From Ephemerocybe angulata (Eukaryota > Basidiomycota > Agaricomycetes > Agaricales > Psathyrellaceae), in contig JAACJK010000110.1 in the NCBI GenBank assembly GCA_013368325.1, positions 310,001 through 374,000 on the forward strand: a DNA stretch of 64,000 nucleotides, in the 5' to 3' direction. Positions 22,930 through 33,605 of the stretch are shown piece after piece. The number at the start of each line of letters is the position of its first letter. Within the stretch, counting starts at the first letter, position 1. Below the pieces are notes generated by a model. The model made no database searches and had not been told where the DNA came from. It saw nothing but the letters and a program-made list of their open reading frames with translations. Made by a program: the position numbers and the translations under genes.

Positions 22930-23799
22930 GATACCGTCGAGTCCAATCGGAGGTGCGAGTGGAAGCGCCAAAGCTGAAGGACGACTACGGATAGCGTAGT
23001 GACCTGATCAGTCGGAATAATTGTGTACCAGATTTGTGCCTGTAGGTCCACCACGCGAAGGTGCCGCGGGAAGGCTTGCCTCGCATAGGCCTCGCAGTGG
23101 CACAAGCGCCACAACGGTGGCACCAAAACATGGGCTCGAGAGTCATATCCATATAATCTATTTTGAGGCTACAGTGACCCACGAGAGGGGCCGACAGACC
23201 GGTCGGTCAACATACTGACATACTACGAGTCACACTACTGTACATAAATTAAAACGAGAACCTGCGATGTAAAGAGTCCATGATGCGTGATACGATATTC
23301 TAGGATGTGAAGCTGATTTGGAGATGGATGGATGGGCGGAGGAGGCGAGGCAGAGGCTGGGAGTCGCACACCGACAGAGCGGCGTCATGAGAATGGATGG
23401 ATGGTGGATCCGCGCTGTGATGTATACAGTATACTGCGGACTGGAAGCGAAAAGGAGGGAATCGAAGTGTAAGAAGGCATAAAGGGGAGAGAGTACTGTA
23501 TTATATGGTCGGAGACATAGGTAGAGTCTAATCAAGCGATACGGGCACAGAAAAGGGCGAAATACATGGAAGAGAAAGGCATAAAAATACAGAGACATAC
23601 GAGGGATAATCAAGAAGGAAGAGAAACAAAAATGACGGTAACCAATCTAGAATCTGATAAATTAACCGTGTGTGGTCAGGAACTCTGTGGATGAAATGGG
23701 TCGAAAAGTGATGAAAGAAAACGATAACGAAAAGGATAAGCGAGTCGCAGTGGAAGGCATACTGCCGAAAACCACACCAACATGAAACAGAAGGTGGAA
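22930..23799. other. Intergenic region
   Basis: AT-richer sequence upstream of the 22929 start and downstream of the F-box gene ending at 23800. Short GATGG repeats occur near 23325 and 23395. No gene seen. Confidence 0.45.
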
Positions 23800-26590
23800 T
23801 TATGCCACCCATGGAACGCATTCGTTCACGTTCATCAAATCCTTAGCCGCGAAATGCTTGTAATAATCCCTATCCAGCACCGGATTGTCGAGTTTGTGCC
23901 TAAAAACACCGTCTGTCAACCCTCTCTTCTCGGTCGCTAACACACCGCGATAGACTCACTTTAGCTTGAGATGATGCTTCATCCTTCCCAACTCAATTGG
24001 CGCCTCATGTTCCTGCGGCGTGTCGCGACACAACGCGCAACACCACACCGTTGCCGCCTCCTCTTGCATCAGCGCCTCCTTCTCTTTCCCTGCAGCCCAG
24101 CAAGGATCGTTCCTGTCCAGGAGATGTAAGTTATCCATGGAGATGACAGGCTGTCTCTCTGCTGCTGGCAATAGCATCGAACCAGGGTTAATACCTTGAA
24201 CGTGTCGATCAACCTGGTGCTTAACCTAAGATACAATTTTAGCATCCTGAAAGCAGATCGGGAAAATGAGTGGAGAAACTCACCGCCGCCCGCCAAGAGA
24301 GAACCGCGTAACGCTCCGGATTATCGGCGAGAACGATGTCAGGATCATCCTCCTCCATGCCATCTTCGCTCGGCGGAGGGGGATTCACCGCCGTTACCAG
24401 CCCAGTACACTCGTGGCACTTGAATCTTGCATCGAGTGTATCCATATCTTCTGTCGTCGCCAACACGGGGTCCAAGCCCGCCATCGTCACGATCTTCTCT
24501 GCAACCTTTGAAGCATGCTTGTCCAGGGTGATATGGTTACCGTTCCACTTCCTCCGTTGCTTGAGGCAGTTGTCCAAATAGATGGAAGGGTCCCGTTTGG
24601 GCTTTGAAGCGGTCGATTCGTAGAGCTCCTGGAGGAAGTAGCTGTTGACCAGCACGAAGCGGGTGAGGCAGGGATGGGCCATGATCTGGGGATAGAACAT
24701 CGGCATGACCGATCTCGGCTTGTCGTCGAATTCGAAATACTCGTCTTCAGAGTCGTAAAGGTTGGGAAGGCCGAACATGTCCCACTCGTCAAGGGGACCG
24801 CCGTTGAGCCCACGGGTGCTGCATTGTTCGCAGGTGAAGACGGTCGTGGCCAACGACATCCGCCTACGCACTTCAACCTCGTCGTTCGTCCATTCCGGTA
24901 GGTCGAAATTTCCAGGGGCAAATGAAGCTGTCATATTTTTGAGAAACACGTTGCGGATACCAGAATGCACGTCTTTCCTCCACTTCTTGATGAGATCAGG
25001 CATGGTGTCGTTCAGGACGTTGAAGCTTGACAGATCCACGACGACCTCGCTCGGTTGGTTGTAGATGCGCCTGACGGGGTCAAAGTCGCAGAAATCAGGG
25101 GGTTCGGGGAAGATGTCGGTGCACGGAAGACGGCTGTTCTTGTAGTTCTTGAGATACTCACAAGCTAGGCGCTTGCGCGCCAGGACAAGATCATTGTGCT
25201 CGGCTTGAAGCCGCAATTTCCGCACATTTTCGATATATTCGATTGCCATAGGCTTGACGTTTTTCCAAACTACAGGGCGTCGCAGTTAGTCGTGGTCTTC
25301 CATCATTAATCAAGGGTACTCACTGCGTTCCGTCAATCGCTGCGGTTTGTTGGCGAAGGCTTCTCTGCCAATGTCCTGGGTTGTGTGGCGGAACTGGACG
25401 TCTTTCTTGTAGCCGAGCTCCTCCAATTTTTTAACGATCCTGGGGTGGTGTAAGCCCGTGTTTGCAGAATAGGTTAGACCGACCTACGCATCACGCCTGT
25501 CTTTCCTTAACTTATTCAGCTCACCAACGCGATCATCGGCCTGGTTGTGTGCCCATGCTTCGCAATTTGCCGCATGCTGCGACGCTATCAGCTACGTATT
25601 GCGGGCGATTAATGGATCGACCCACCATATTAAGTTCTTGAATCCATTCAAGGCGGCTTTCGAGATAGGCGGCCTTGTCCTCTGGATCATTGAGACTTTG
25701 CAATTTGTCTCGGAATTCAACAAGCTGGTCACGGAGAAACACCCGCTTATACCGCTCTGTGATACATTAATCGATATCAGTGGCGAACCAGACTGATGAG
25801 AGAAATACCCTTACTTCCTTCTCGATTTGGGACAAGCTTGCAGAAAGTTGCGAGCCCACCATCAATGTCGTTCCCCAGAGTACCGAGTCCTCCAGGGATG
25901 CCATAGTAGACGTTGGCGAGCGTATCGTTGTACTCCGCCTCTATCAGTCTAATCACCGCGTTAGGTTTGTTCGGGAAAGTGAAACAACAAGGCTCACTGG
26001 GGTGAACAGCACTTCGAGCAGATACGAACACGGAATTTCCATTCTACGTGTCGAATCCCATTTGCGGGACAATACTATGCCTGGTGTCAGCAAAGCGCTG
26101 GCAGGTCAGAATATGAAACATACATGGCAATGCGGCGAGAACGCGAGATTTGCCCATGCAGGCTCGCACATCTCAGGAGGGCAAGGCGGCAAGTTAGAAA
26201 CGTGCTCAAAGCTCGTTTTCCACGTTGAGATGGAGGATTTATGCAAGAGAATTCGGCGGAATTCCTTGGTCGTCCTGGTCAGCCTCAACAGGTCGTAGGG
26301 GTGCAGATGCCCAAATATCTAGAGAGTCGTCAGGCCAACATCTGAATCGGCAGGAAAGGTAGACGCACTTCATGCAAAACGTCGAGCGGCATGCTCACAA
26401 AGCTTGCCAGCTTTCCAGATCTTTTGTTGCGCCTGACCGACGGAGGGCCGGACGACTTCCGCCTGGAGGCGCGCCTAAGGTGTCCGGAGGAATCGTCCTC
26501 GGAGGAACTGTCGTCGAAATCATATCTGGGCTTCTTCCTCTCTCTGAGCTGACGAGTGTCTGTGGTGGATATGGAGTTGAGCTCGTCCAT
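23800..26590 (-). CDS. F-box protein with C-terminal Cys/His motif
   Basis: A minus-strand gene with about nine exons; exon 1 is 26369-26590 and exon 2 starts at 26318. The start is the ATG at 26590 (MDELNSISTTDTRQLRERKK). A basic, Ser-rich N-terminus leads into an F-box (MPLDVLHE-IFGHLHPYDLLRLTR) and then LPPCPPEMCEPAWANLAF, a hallmark of a large mushroom F-box family. Further exons read HCHYCPANGIRHVEWKF, RICSKCC, EFRDKLQSLNDPEDKAAYLE, IENVRKLRLQ and WRAAVKHQVDRHVQ. The end has a C2H2-like WCCALCRD...HHLKLKHKLD motif and stops at 23800 (NECVPWVA). Family role: SCF ubiquitin-ligase adaptor, possibly binding metal at the tail. Expression probably shares the short divergent promoter with the importin gene. 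Confidence 0.8.
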
Positions 26591-26788
26591 GGAGGCAGCT
26601 GGCGAGGATGGGAGGGAGCCAAATGGGTGGAACAAAGCGTGGTCTGCGTGGAGTCTTTTAAAAGGTCAAGTGCCAAGCCTCCGCCCTAATCCAGGGACTC
26701 TATATTGGTCTTACGTAAGAAACGCGTCTCGCACGTGCCTCGTGGCTCGCAAGTGTTTCTGGCCATCCCGCTTTTCATTTCAACCACC
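26591..26788. promoter_or_regulatory. Compact divergent promoter
   Basis: Only 198 bp separate the ATG codons of the F-box gene (minus) and the importin gene (plus). The interval contains tcttttaaaaggtc near 26654-26667, a TATA-like palindromic AT core. The plus start lies in a favourable ccaccATGG context. Confidence 0.55.
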
Positions 26789-29700
26789 ATGGCGTCCCCG
26801 TCCCAAATCGCCCAGGTCCTTGCTGCGACCCTCAACCCGAACACGACCACACGCGTCCAGGCAGAGCTCACCCTTGGAGAGCTCTTCACCCAGCCAAGTA
26901 GCCCCAATTGTCACGTCCAAAGGCCAAGAAACTCACGCGCGTTCAACAGCCACAGGAATCGCCCTATCCCAGCTCGTTTTGGCCCAGGATGCAGAGACTT
27001 CGCTAAGACAGATGAGTCCTCCTTTTGCTTCGCTTTATCGCCCCGTGGATCCTGACCCTGAGCCCTATCTACTCGGCGAGCATCACCTTGCGCAAATACA
27101 TCAGGGAACGCTGGTCGCCCATATTTGCGTCGTTCAAGGGATCAGCACCTCCCCCTGAGGTGCGTCTGAATGGAACCAGTATCACATTCTCGTGCCGACT
27201 GACGTTCTCCAGGTCAAAACCCAAATTCGCGATGCGCTGTTCCGTGGTCTTTCCGATCCTAATCGCAAAATTCGATCGCTATGTGTGCGTTGCAGTGCTC
27301 TGCGGAGATTCAGCCAGGTCATTAACGGGACAGTAACATATAGGCTCACGCTCTCTCCTCGGTTGCCAATGCCGACTGGCCAGACGAGTACCCTGATCTC
27401 CTGCAGTCACTCATCTCCCTCGTCTCTTCGTCCTCCCCGGATTCCGTCCATGGCGCCATGCAGGTCTTCACAGAGTTCATCAAGTCAGATTTAACTGAGG
27501 ATCAAATTTTGCCCGTTTTGCGTCAACTTCTCCCTGTTTTGCTTGGAATTCTGGGCTCGAATGAGGTGCGGCGCGTCATGAAAGTTGTCGAGCCATATGC
27601 TGATCATCCCGAAAGCATGCCGCCCCAACCCGTGCGAGGACAATCTCAGTCTTCCGCCAATGTGTCACCGCGCTGTATATGGTCAAGGATCAGTTCCCAG
27701 ATGCCGTCAACGAAGCAACCACTTCCATCCTTCCCGTGTGGCTGGAAGCCTTCAAAACCTTGCTGAATATCGACCCACAACAGGAATTGTCTGGAGCTAA
27801 AACGTGGGACGGGTTACTGGTTCGAATCCAGATCTTCAAAGTACGCTTCGCTGATGCTCTCCCCTTTGAATTACAAACTGAGTTGCATTCAGACTTTGGA
27901 CATCATTCATGTCTCCTTCCCTGCCGCTCTTACCCCTTTCCTGCCCGACCTTCTTGCCGCATCTGCCCAACACTTGCAATCGTTGTACCCCGCTTTCGAA
28001 CACTACTACTTGGCTTCTTCCGACTCTGTGCCTCAAACCTCTGAAGATGAAACTGTCGAACTCCCGCAGTTGATTTGCCCCATCCTCGACTTCCTCGCAT
28101 CGGTGGTCCGAGGTGGTAAGGCCCGGGGATGGTTTGTCGACGACCGCCTCTCTACATTGGTTGTTGCAGTCTTCAAGCTCTCGCAGATGACGGACGAAGA
28201 CGTAAGCACGTCTACCATCTCAGTGAACTGTGTCTAATGGTGGTCACAGGAGGAGACGTGGACAAACAACGCCAATGCGTTCATTGCGCAGGAAGACGAT
28301 GAGACGCAACAATACAGCGTTAGAGTTGCAGGCTTCGATTTGTTGGGGGTGGGTAGTGAATCACAATTATCACCGGCAGAACGCTGACCTTTAATGGTTC
28401 AGACTTTAATCGATCGCAGGACTGTTGATGTCACGAAGAACTTCCAATCCGCATTGCATCACATCATCATTGCATCCCAGCAAGCGAGAGAGGGCGGTAA
28501 CTCAGAGTGGTGGAGGCCGCTCGAGGCTGGTCTTGCAGCGGTCGGCTCCCAATCCGAAACCATCCTGGATTGCATTGAAGATGAGGAGGCAGGAGGAAAT
28601 GACAAGCCTATCGACATTGACTACATCCTCTTGAACGTTATTCCCTCCATCCTTACTCTTCCAGGTGGGTTCGTTTTGATCGAGCAGCGACTTGACGACG
28701 TTCTGATCGGTAATTTCGCTTATAGAGCACCCGTTCCTGCAAGGACGAGGCTTTGTATTCGCCAGTCAGTTTTCGAGGCTACTCCAGGCTCAGTCGGCTG
28801 GCCAGTACCTCGACGCTGCTGTTCAAGTGATTGAGTCGAGCGATGCTGGTGTACCCGTTAAGATCTCGGCTGTTAAGGCTGTTCAAAAGTCAGTGGCGAG
28901 TTCTTGCGATTATGTGGCAAGGTATGCTAACACTTTGCTCTAGCTTCTGCGAAGGTGGTGACGACACTGTTCTCGCTCCCTTTGCCCCAAGGATCGCCCA
29001 GGACTTGGGACCTTTCCTCGGGATCACCTCTGAGGATACTCTTACGCTCGTGCTGGAGACCCTCTCTGTTGTCATCAAAGTCCAGAACGGTCAATGGATC
29101 ACTCCTGAGCTTGCCAGCGCGTTGGCTATCGCATGCCTCGAAGTTTGGCACAAGAACAACAAAGGTAAGAAACACATGGCAGGCCCGCTTCCGATACTGC
29201 GTACTCATACACTCTAATCAGATCCCATCTTCATTTCGTTGCTGGCGGATATCCTTGCCGAATTGGCTTCGTCTTCTGGCGCAGGGATCTACGAGACTGT
29301 CGTCAAACAGGCATTGCCAATCCTGGTTGATGCTATTGGATCAGCAAAGAAGGACGAGTCGTGGATCACCAGTTCCGCGATCGAGTTCGCGCAAAGCCTT
29401 GTGCAGGGTTCGTCTGCCGAGAAGGGTCTGGGAGATGGCTTCTTCGCGCTTTTGGCACCTAACCTCTTCCAATGCCTCGATCAAGCCGACGATCGTGATG
29501 TGTTGCAGGTGCGTCTCGTTTCCGATGCCTGGCCTTTAAAATGGCATCCCTCTCTGACATCCACTCCCCCCAATGATAGAACGGTATTACTTGCCTTACC
29601 TTGATCGTTCGCAAGGACTGCAACCAGCTTGTCTCTTGGACTGGCCAGGATGGTCGGGGCGGTTTGGACCGTGTTCTCGGGCTGGTCGCGAGGCTTCTTC

Positions 29701-30962
29701 AGAGCCAGGAAGAGTCCGGCGGCCTTGCCATCGGCGACCTCATCATCCACCTGTTCCGCCGGACTGGTGAAGCTGTTCTCCCCGTTCTTCCTCAGCTCCT
29801 AGAAGCCATGCTCAAGGCGATGACCACCGCCAAGACTGCTAGCTTTACACAGGTAAGCCAGTCCATTTGGGTACGCTGACTTCATTTGACGCGTCTACTC
29901 CAGTCTCTCGTCGTTCCTTTCGCATTCTTGATCAACAACCAGCGCGATACCGTCCTGGACCTCATTGAGCCTATCAACATCAACGGCCGGTCTGGGTTGG
30001 ACATCCTTCTCAACACATGGTGCGAGAATGCAGAGACGTTCCAAGGATACTGGCCTTCGCGTATCAGCACTTTGGCATTGACGCAGCTGTTCTTGTCGGA
30101 GAGGCCCACCATTCGGAACCTTATCGTGAAGGGCGATATGATCCTCAAAGCCGAGACGAAGAATGGTGAGTCCCTTCTTTGCGTTGCCCGCCGAGGGGGT
30201 TGTTGTTCAAGGGGTTCCCGCGTTTCTTCCTTCCCACCCTATCTATGCACCCAGTTATCATGACACGATCGCGCACGAAGACAAGTAAGATACCACTTCC
30301 TATTCCGTTCCGGGGCGGCGCCATACCACTTGTTCTCCGTTCCATTTCGCTTTTCGCACATGCTTACTATGAATGGTTACAGCACCACACGAATTTAGCC
30401 AAATTCCATTCTCGGTGAAGGCTCTCAAGATCATGATTCATGACTTGCAATCTGGCGGCGACGCGGCGACTATCTCTGCTGCTGGCGGATTCAAGCCCAC
30501 TGATCTCGAGTCGGACGACGGCGTACGTCCAATTCTCCTTGTCTCGCTTACTTACACTTTGATTGACTTTAACTTTAACTTCTCCCGTACATACAGGACG
30601 ATGACTGGGCCGAAGAAGAGAAGCTCAATCAAGGTTTCAACGAGGAAGAATTTTCGTTCCTGTCAGATATGCTCGGACCGAAGGGCGTTGCGTTTGATAA
30701 CGACGACTATCTGGACGACAACGATGATGAGGATTTGAAGAACGATCCTGTGTCGCAGATGGACATGCAGGTCAGTGACCGCTCCTTCCTCGCTTCATGT
30801 TGTGTGTGTCGGTAAACTGACTAATGTGCGATTTGCTATTAGACACACCTCTGCACCTTTATTCGGGACTCTGCGACTCAGCATCCTGCCGCGTTTAACC
30901 CTGTCGTTGACCAGCTTAACGCCGAGGAGCTGTTGGTGGTTCGCCAGGTTTTGCAGTCTTGA
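26789..30962 (+). CDS. Importin-9 / Kap114-type karyopherin
   Basis: About 17 exons. Starts MASPSQIAQVLAATLN and ends NAEELLVVRQVLQS. Diagnostic segments are the N-terminal HEAT repeat (TTGIALSQLVLAQDAETSL), LRKYIRERWSPIFASF, ALSSVANADWPDEYPDLLQ and RARTISVFRQCVTALY. A small exon at about 30256-30284 encodes VIMTRSRTKT and is followed by PHEFSQIPFSVKALKIMIHD. An acidic loop (DDDWAEEEKLNQGF, DNDDYLDDNDDEDL) lies near the C-terminus. Kap114/importin-9 carries histones H2A-H2B, TBP and other cargo into the nucleus; the acidic segment and basic loop fit cargo and Ran handling. One intron (27014-27080) has no usable GT-AG pair in frame (see findings), so a damaged splice site or a sequence error is possible. 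Otherwise all exons join in frame. Confidence 0.88.
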
Positions 30963-31519
30963 GTTTTCCCTCGTTGTCTTTTTCGCTTTGATGGGTTTGA
31001 ACAAACACAGATAGATACTAATCGGATTAAACCTATGATTATTGTTGACTGGAGGCGGCGTAGCAAGGCTCAGCGCATAACGCGTCTGGTTTGGCGCACC
31101 CTGAAGAAGTGTAACATCGTCCAAAACAGTATGTCGGTCGCCTAAAACGGAAAGAAGAGGTCCGTGCGCGAGCCTAGCGCTGTTGACTGCCTCTTTGGAG
31201 TTTAGCTTGGTCGCTGGCCGCCTCTCGATGGCGTCCTCGGCAACCATCTTCCTTGAAAAATTTAGAGAGTTGCTCGGTTTATTGCTAAGGAAGAACAAGA
31301 GCAGCTATTTTCTTCCCCGAGCAAGCCGCTCCACGATCATGTCGGAGACGAGGCCTAGCCTTTGGTGAGACAGCGACTTACACAGGTTGCTGCAGTGTCG
31401 GCTGAAACAGTTCGTATCTATAAAGGAGGGCAAGTTACCTCCGCGCCTTGGTTTGGTCTTGGTTCTCTCTTCGACTTCTTCAGCAAAGGTCAACGGTGCT
31501 GTCCTTCGCGCTGTTCGAC
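30963..31519. other. Intergenic region
   Basis: 3' flank of the importin gene and promoter of the next gene. Contains a clear TATA box at 31419-31425. Confidence 0.5.
31419..31425 (+). promoter_or_regulatory. TATA box of the deleted DUF6533-like gene
   Basis: TATAAAG in the context gtatctataaaggaggg, about 95 bp before the ATG at 31520. Confidence 0.5.
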
Positions 31520-32427
31520 ATGTCGGCTGCGCCTATTCCTATAGGCCAAGCAGTGGCGACAGAGAAACTGATTGAGGCCGTTAGAGCCAATGTTATCGTA
31601 AATGTGAGTTTTTCCTCGGGCAAATTGTAGGCAGCGTATTAACCAGCTCGACTTTTTCATGGATAACAGTATACGGTGCGTTCACGAGCTACCTCGTACT
31701 ACGACTAGTACCTGACAGGGGGGAGTCCTTACTTTGTTTTCAGGCCATTGGATGCACTGCTTTGGTGGTAAGCTCACACCTCATCTGGGCGACTTCTAGT
31801 GGGTTCATATTCGACTAGGTGGCTGATTACTTGCAGACCTTGCCTGATGAGGTTTGAGGTCTATTCTTACCTTGCTACCAGTTGACCCTACTGAAGCCCT
31901 GTCTGCGGTACTAGATAAGGTACATGTGGCCGACCAACTGGAGCCTCGTTAAGGCCTTGTTCCTCCTGGTTCGCTATTACCCTTTCGTGCACACATCGAT
32001 AGCTTCCTGGCGTACGTACCTGCTGCCATGTAGTCCAAACAGGTTAGGCCAACTGACCCTTCGAAAGATCATGGTACGCGCTCCCTGACCGGAAGCCAGT
32101 GCATCACTCCCTTCAACGCAGACGCTTGTAAACGCACCTCATTCATTCCTTACACAACGAGAAGCTGATTCAACTCTGCCTTCATAGTTTCCTGCGCCAC
32201 CGTGACCGTGATCTGCGAGAGTATGCACCCTGTCGCTAATGAACGAATGTCTGCTAACGCTATATCATCCAGCCATCAGCTATCTACGGCTTTGGGCGTT
32301 TTCAGGAAGGAGCAGGTCTCTCACCGGTGATTCTAGGACACCCGGGTCAGAGGTGGAGTTCGCGCCCTACGATCCGAATGTCGTGCCAGGAGTCTTCGTA
32401 GCAGTTCATACTGAGATACACAGATGA
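31520..32427 (+). CDS. DUF6533-like protein, internally deleted copy
   Basis: It starts MSAAPIPIGQAVATEKLIEA and has the same exon pattern as the copies at 7105-8821 and 33606-35342. This includes a 6-nt exon TATACG (Tyr-Thr), then AIGCTALV, VADYLQTLPDE, and IRYMWPTNWSLVKALFLLVR with YYPFVHTS. After ISYLRLWAFSGRS the frame passes directly to a tail EVEFAPYDPNVVPGVF and stops at 32427. The block that encodes the later transmembrane helices in the other copies (from the LVPYY segment to LIAGRMLIDLR) is missing, yet frame is kept. The product would have about half the helices. It could be a transcribed variant or a pseudogene; no stop or frameshift is seen in the part that remains. Confidence 0.6.
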
Positions 32428-33605
32428 CCAGCATACTCCATGGGTCCGGACGTTCGCGTTGCGTTGTTGCGAATACTCAGAAGAAGGTTGTGCTAAATGG
32501 CGCCAGCGAGGTTCGAACATGTTCACTCGGACAGGCGCCTGGGGCGCTTAAACTAGCTTAAACTGCGGCCTAAGTCGGAGCCCAGATTCATTCAAACTGG
32601 TATGGAGGGTGCCTGAGATGGCAATGGGTGACTTTAGTCAACAGACTGAGATTGTTTTGTCGTGCCTTTCCGCTTATTTGAGCTGATGCTCGGTCTGCTT
32701 TGGGGAGTTCTTTCGAGACCCGCAGAACGGCCACGTGAATGTGCCCATATGCGCCCTCATGGTGCGTTTGCCTCCGGGATTTGGCTTTTGGCGCTCTATC
32801 TCCGCCTGCCACCTTCGGAGAACTTCGGAGAAGATTTCTATGTGCTCTGTTGATTGCCATGGAAGACATACGGTGACATACCCTTTACTAGTAACACCAG
32901 CTTTCCCTTGCTTTAGAGCACGCAAGGCAGAATAGATTCCACGACAAAGTCGGTAATGATTTCATACATGGGAGAAAGGTAATTTGAACCCGTGGTCGAG
33001 GCTGGGCTGGACGCGATATATTCATTTCGCCAGGTAGGTTGAAGGATAATGTCTTTCCGGTTACTTGAGCCACGACTTGTGTCCTTTCGGTATGATGTCT
33101 TCCCGCGAACTCAATGAAGTAGCTTGATCAGTCTCTGTGGCGGTCGAGGTTGGTATCTAGGTAGCAGAAGAGTAAACCTCTTGAGCTCCCGGCTCGGACT
33201 CGGAGGCTCAAGCTCAACTCGAGTTGCTTCACCCGCCGATGTGCGTAGGCCGGCGGTTCAACGATTTCAGTATCACTTCTTTACCCGAGCCTTGCTCGTT
33301 TGATTCCAGATACCGCCTGATAGCTGATGGACGTATGCCATGATCTACCTCGACTGGGCGCCACTGGTTGCTTCCAGTGACATATATGTACTTGTATGTT
33401 CCCCGTCCTCCCACACATGTCTGCTCCCATGTCAATTACAACATAGTGATGAAACGCTAAACTTCGTTCAGAACACCGCAGGGTCCCAAGGCGATGGCTT
33501 ATATCTGAGGCCCAGCCCACGCGTGTGCCCTTGGTTCTCCCCCACCTTTCGTTGTACACGGCAGCGAGAATATACCAACTACTAACGACCTACCGCTGCT
33601 CAGCC
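32428..33605. other. Intergenic region with a PBS-like motif
   Basis: About 1.2 kb without a supported gene. At 32499-32518 the plus strand reads TGGCGCCAGCGAGGTTCGAA, similar in form to the PBS-like site at 10244-10265. CTCGAG-type motifs near 33187-33225 recall the subterminal repeats of the hAT element at 41488, but no inverted terminal repeat was found. Confidence 0.4.

Noticed and set aside
27815..27840. tRNA T-arm-like sequence (ctggttcgaatccag)
   Set aside because: It lies inside a well-supported importin exon (LLVRIQIFK); no acceptor or anticodon arms surround it.
33187..33225. CTCGAG-rich stretch resembling hAT subterminal repeats
   Set aside because: No terminal inverted repeat or target duplication found nearby; too short to call an element.
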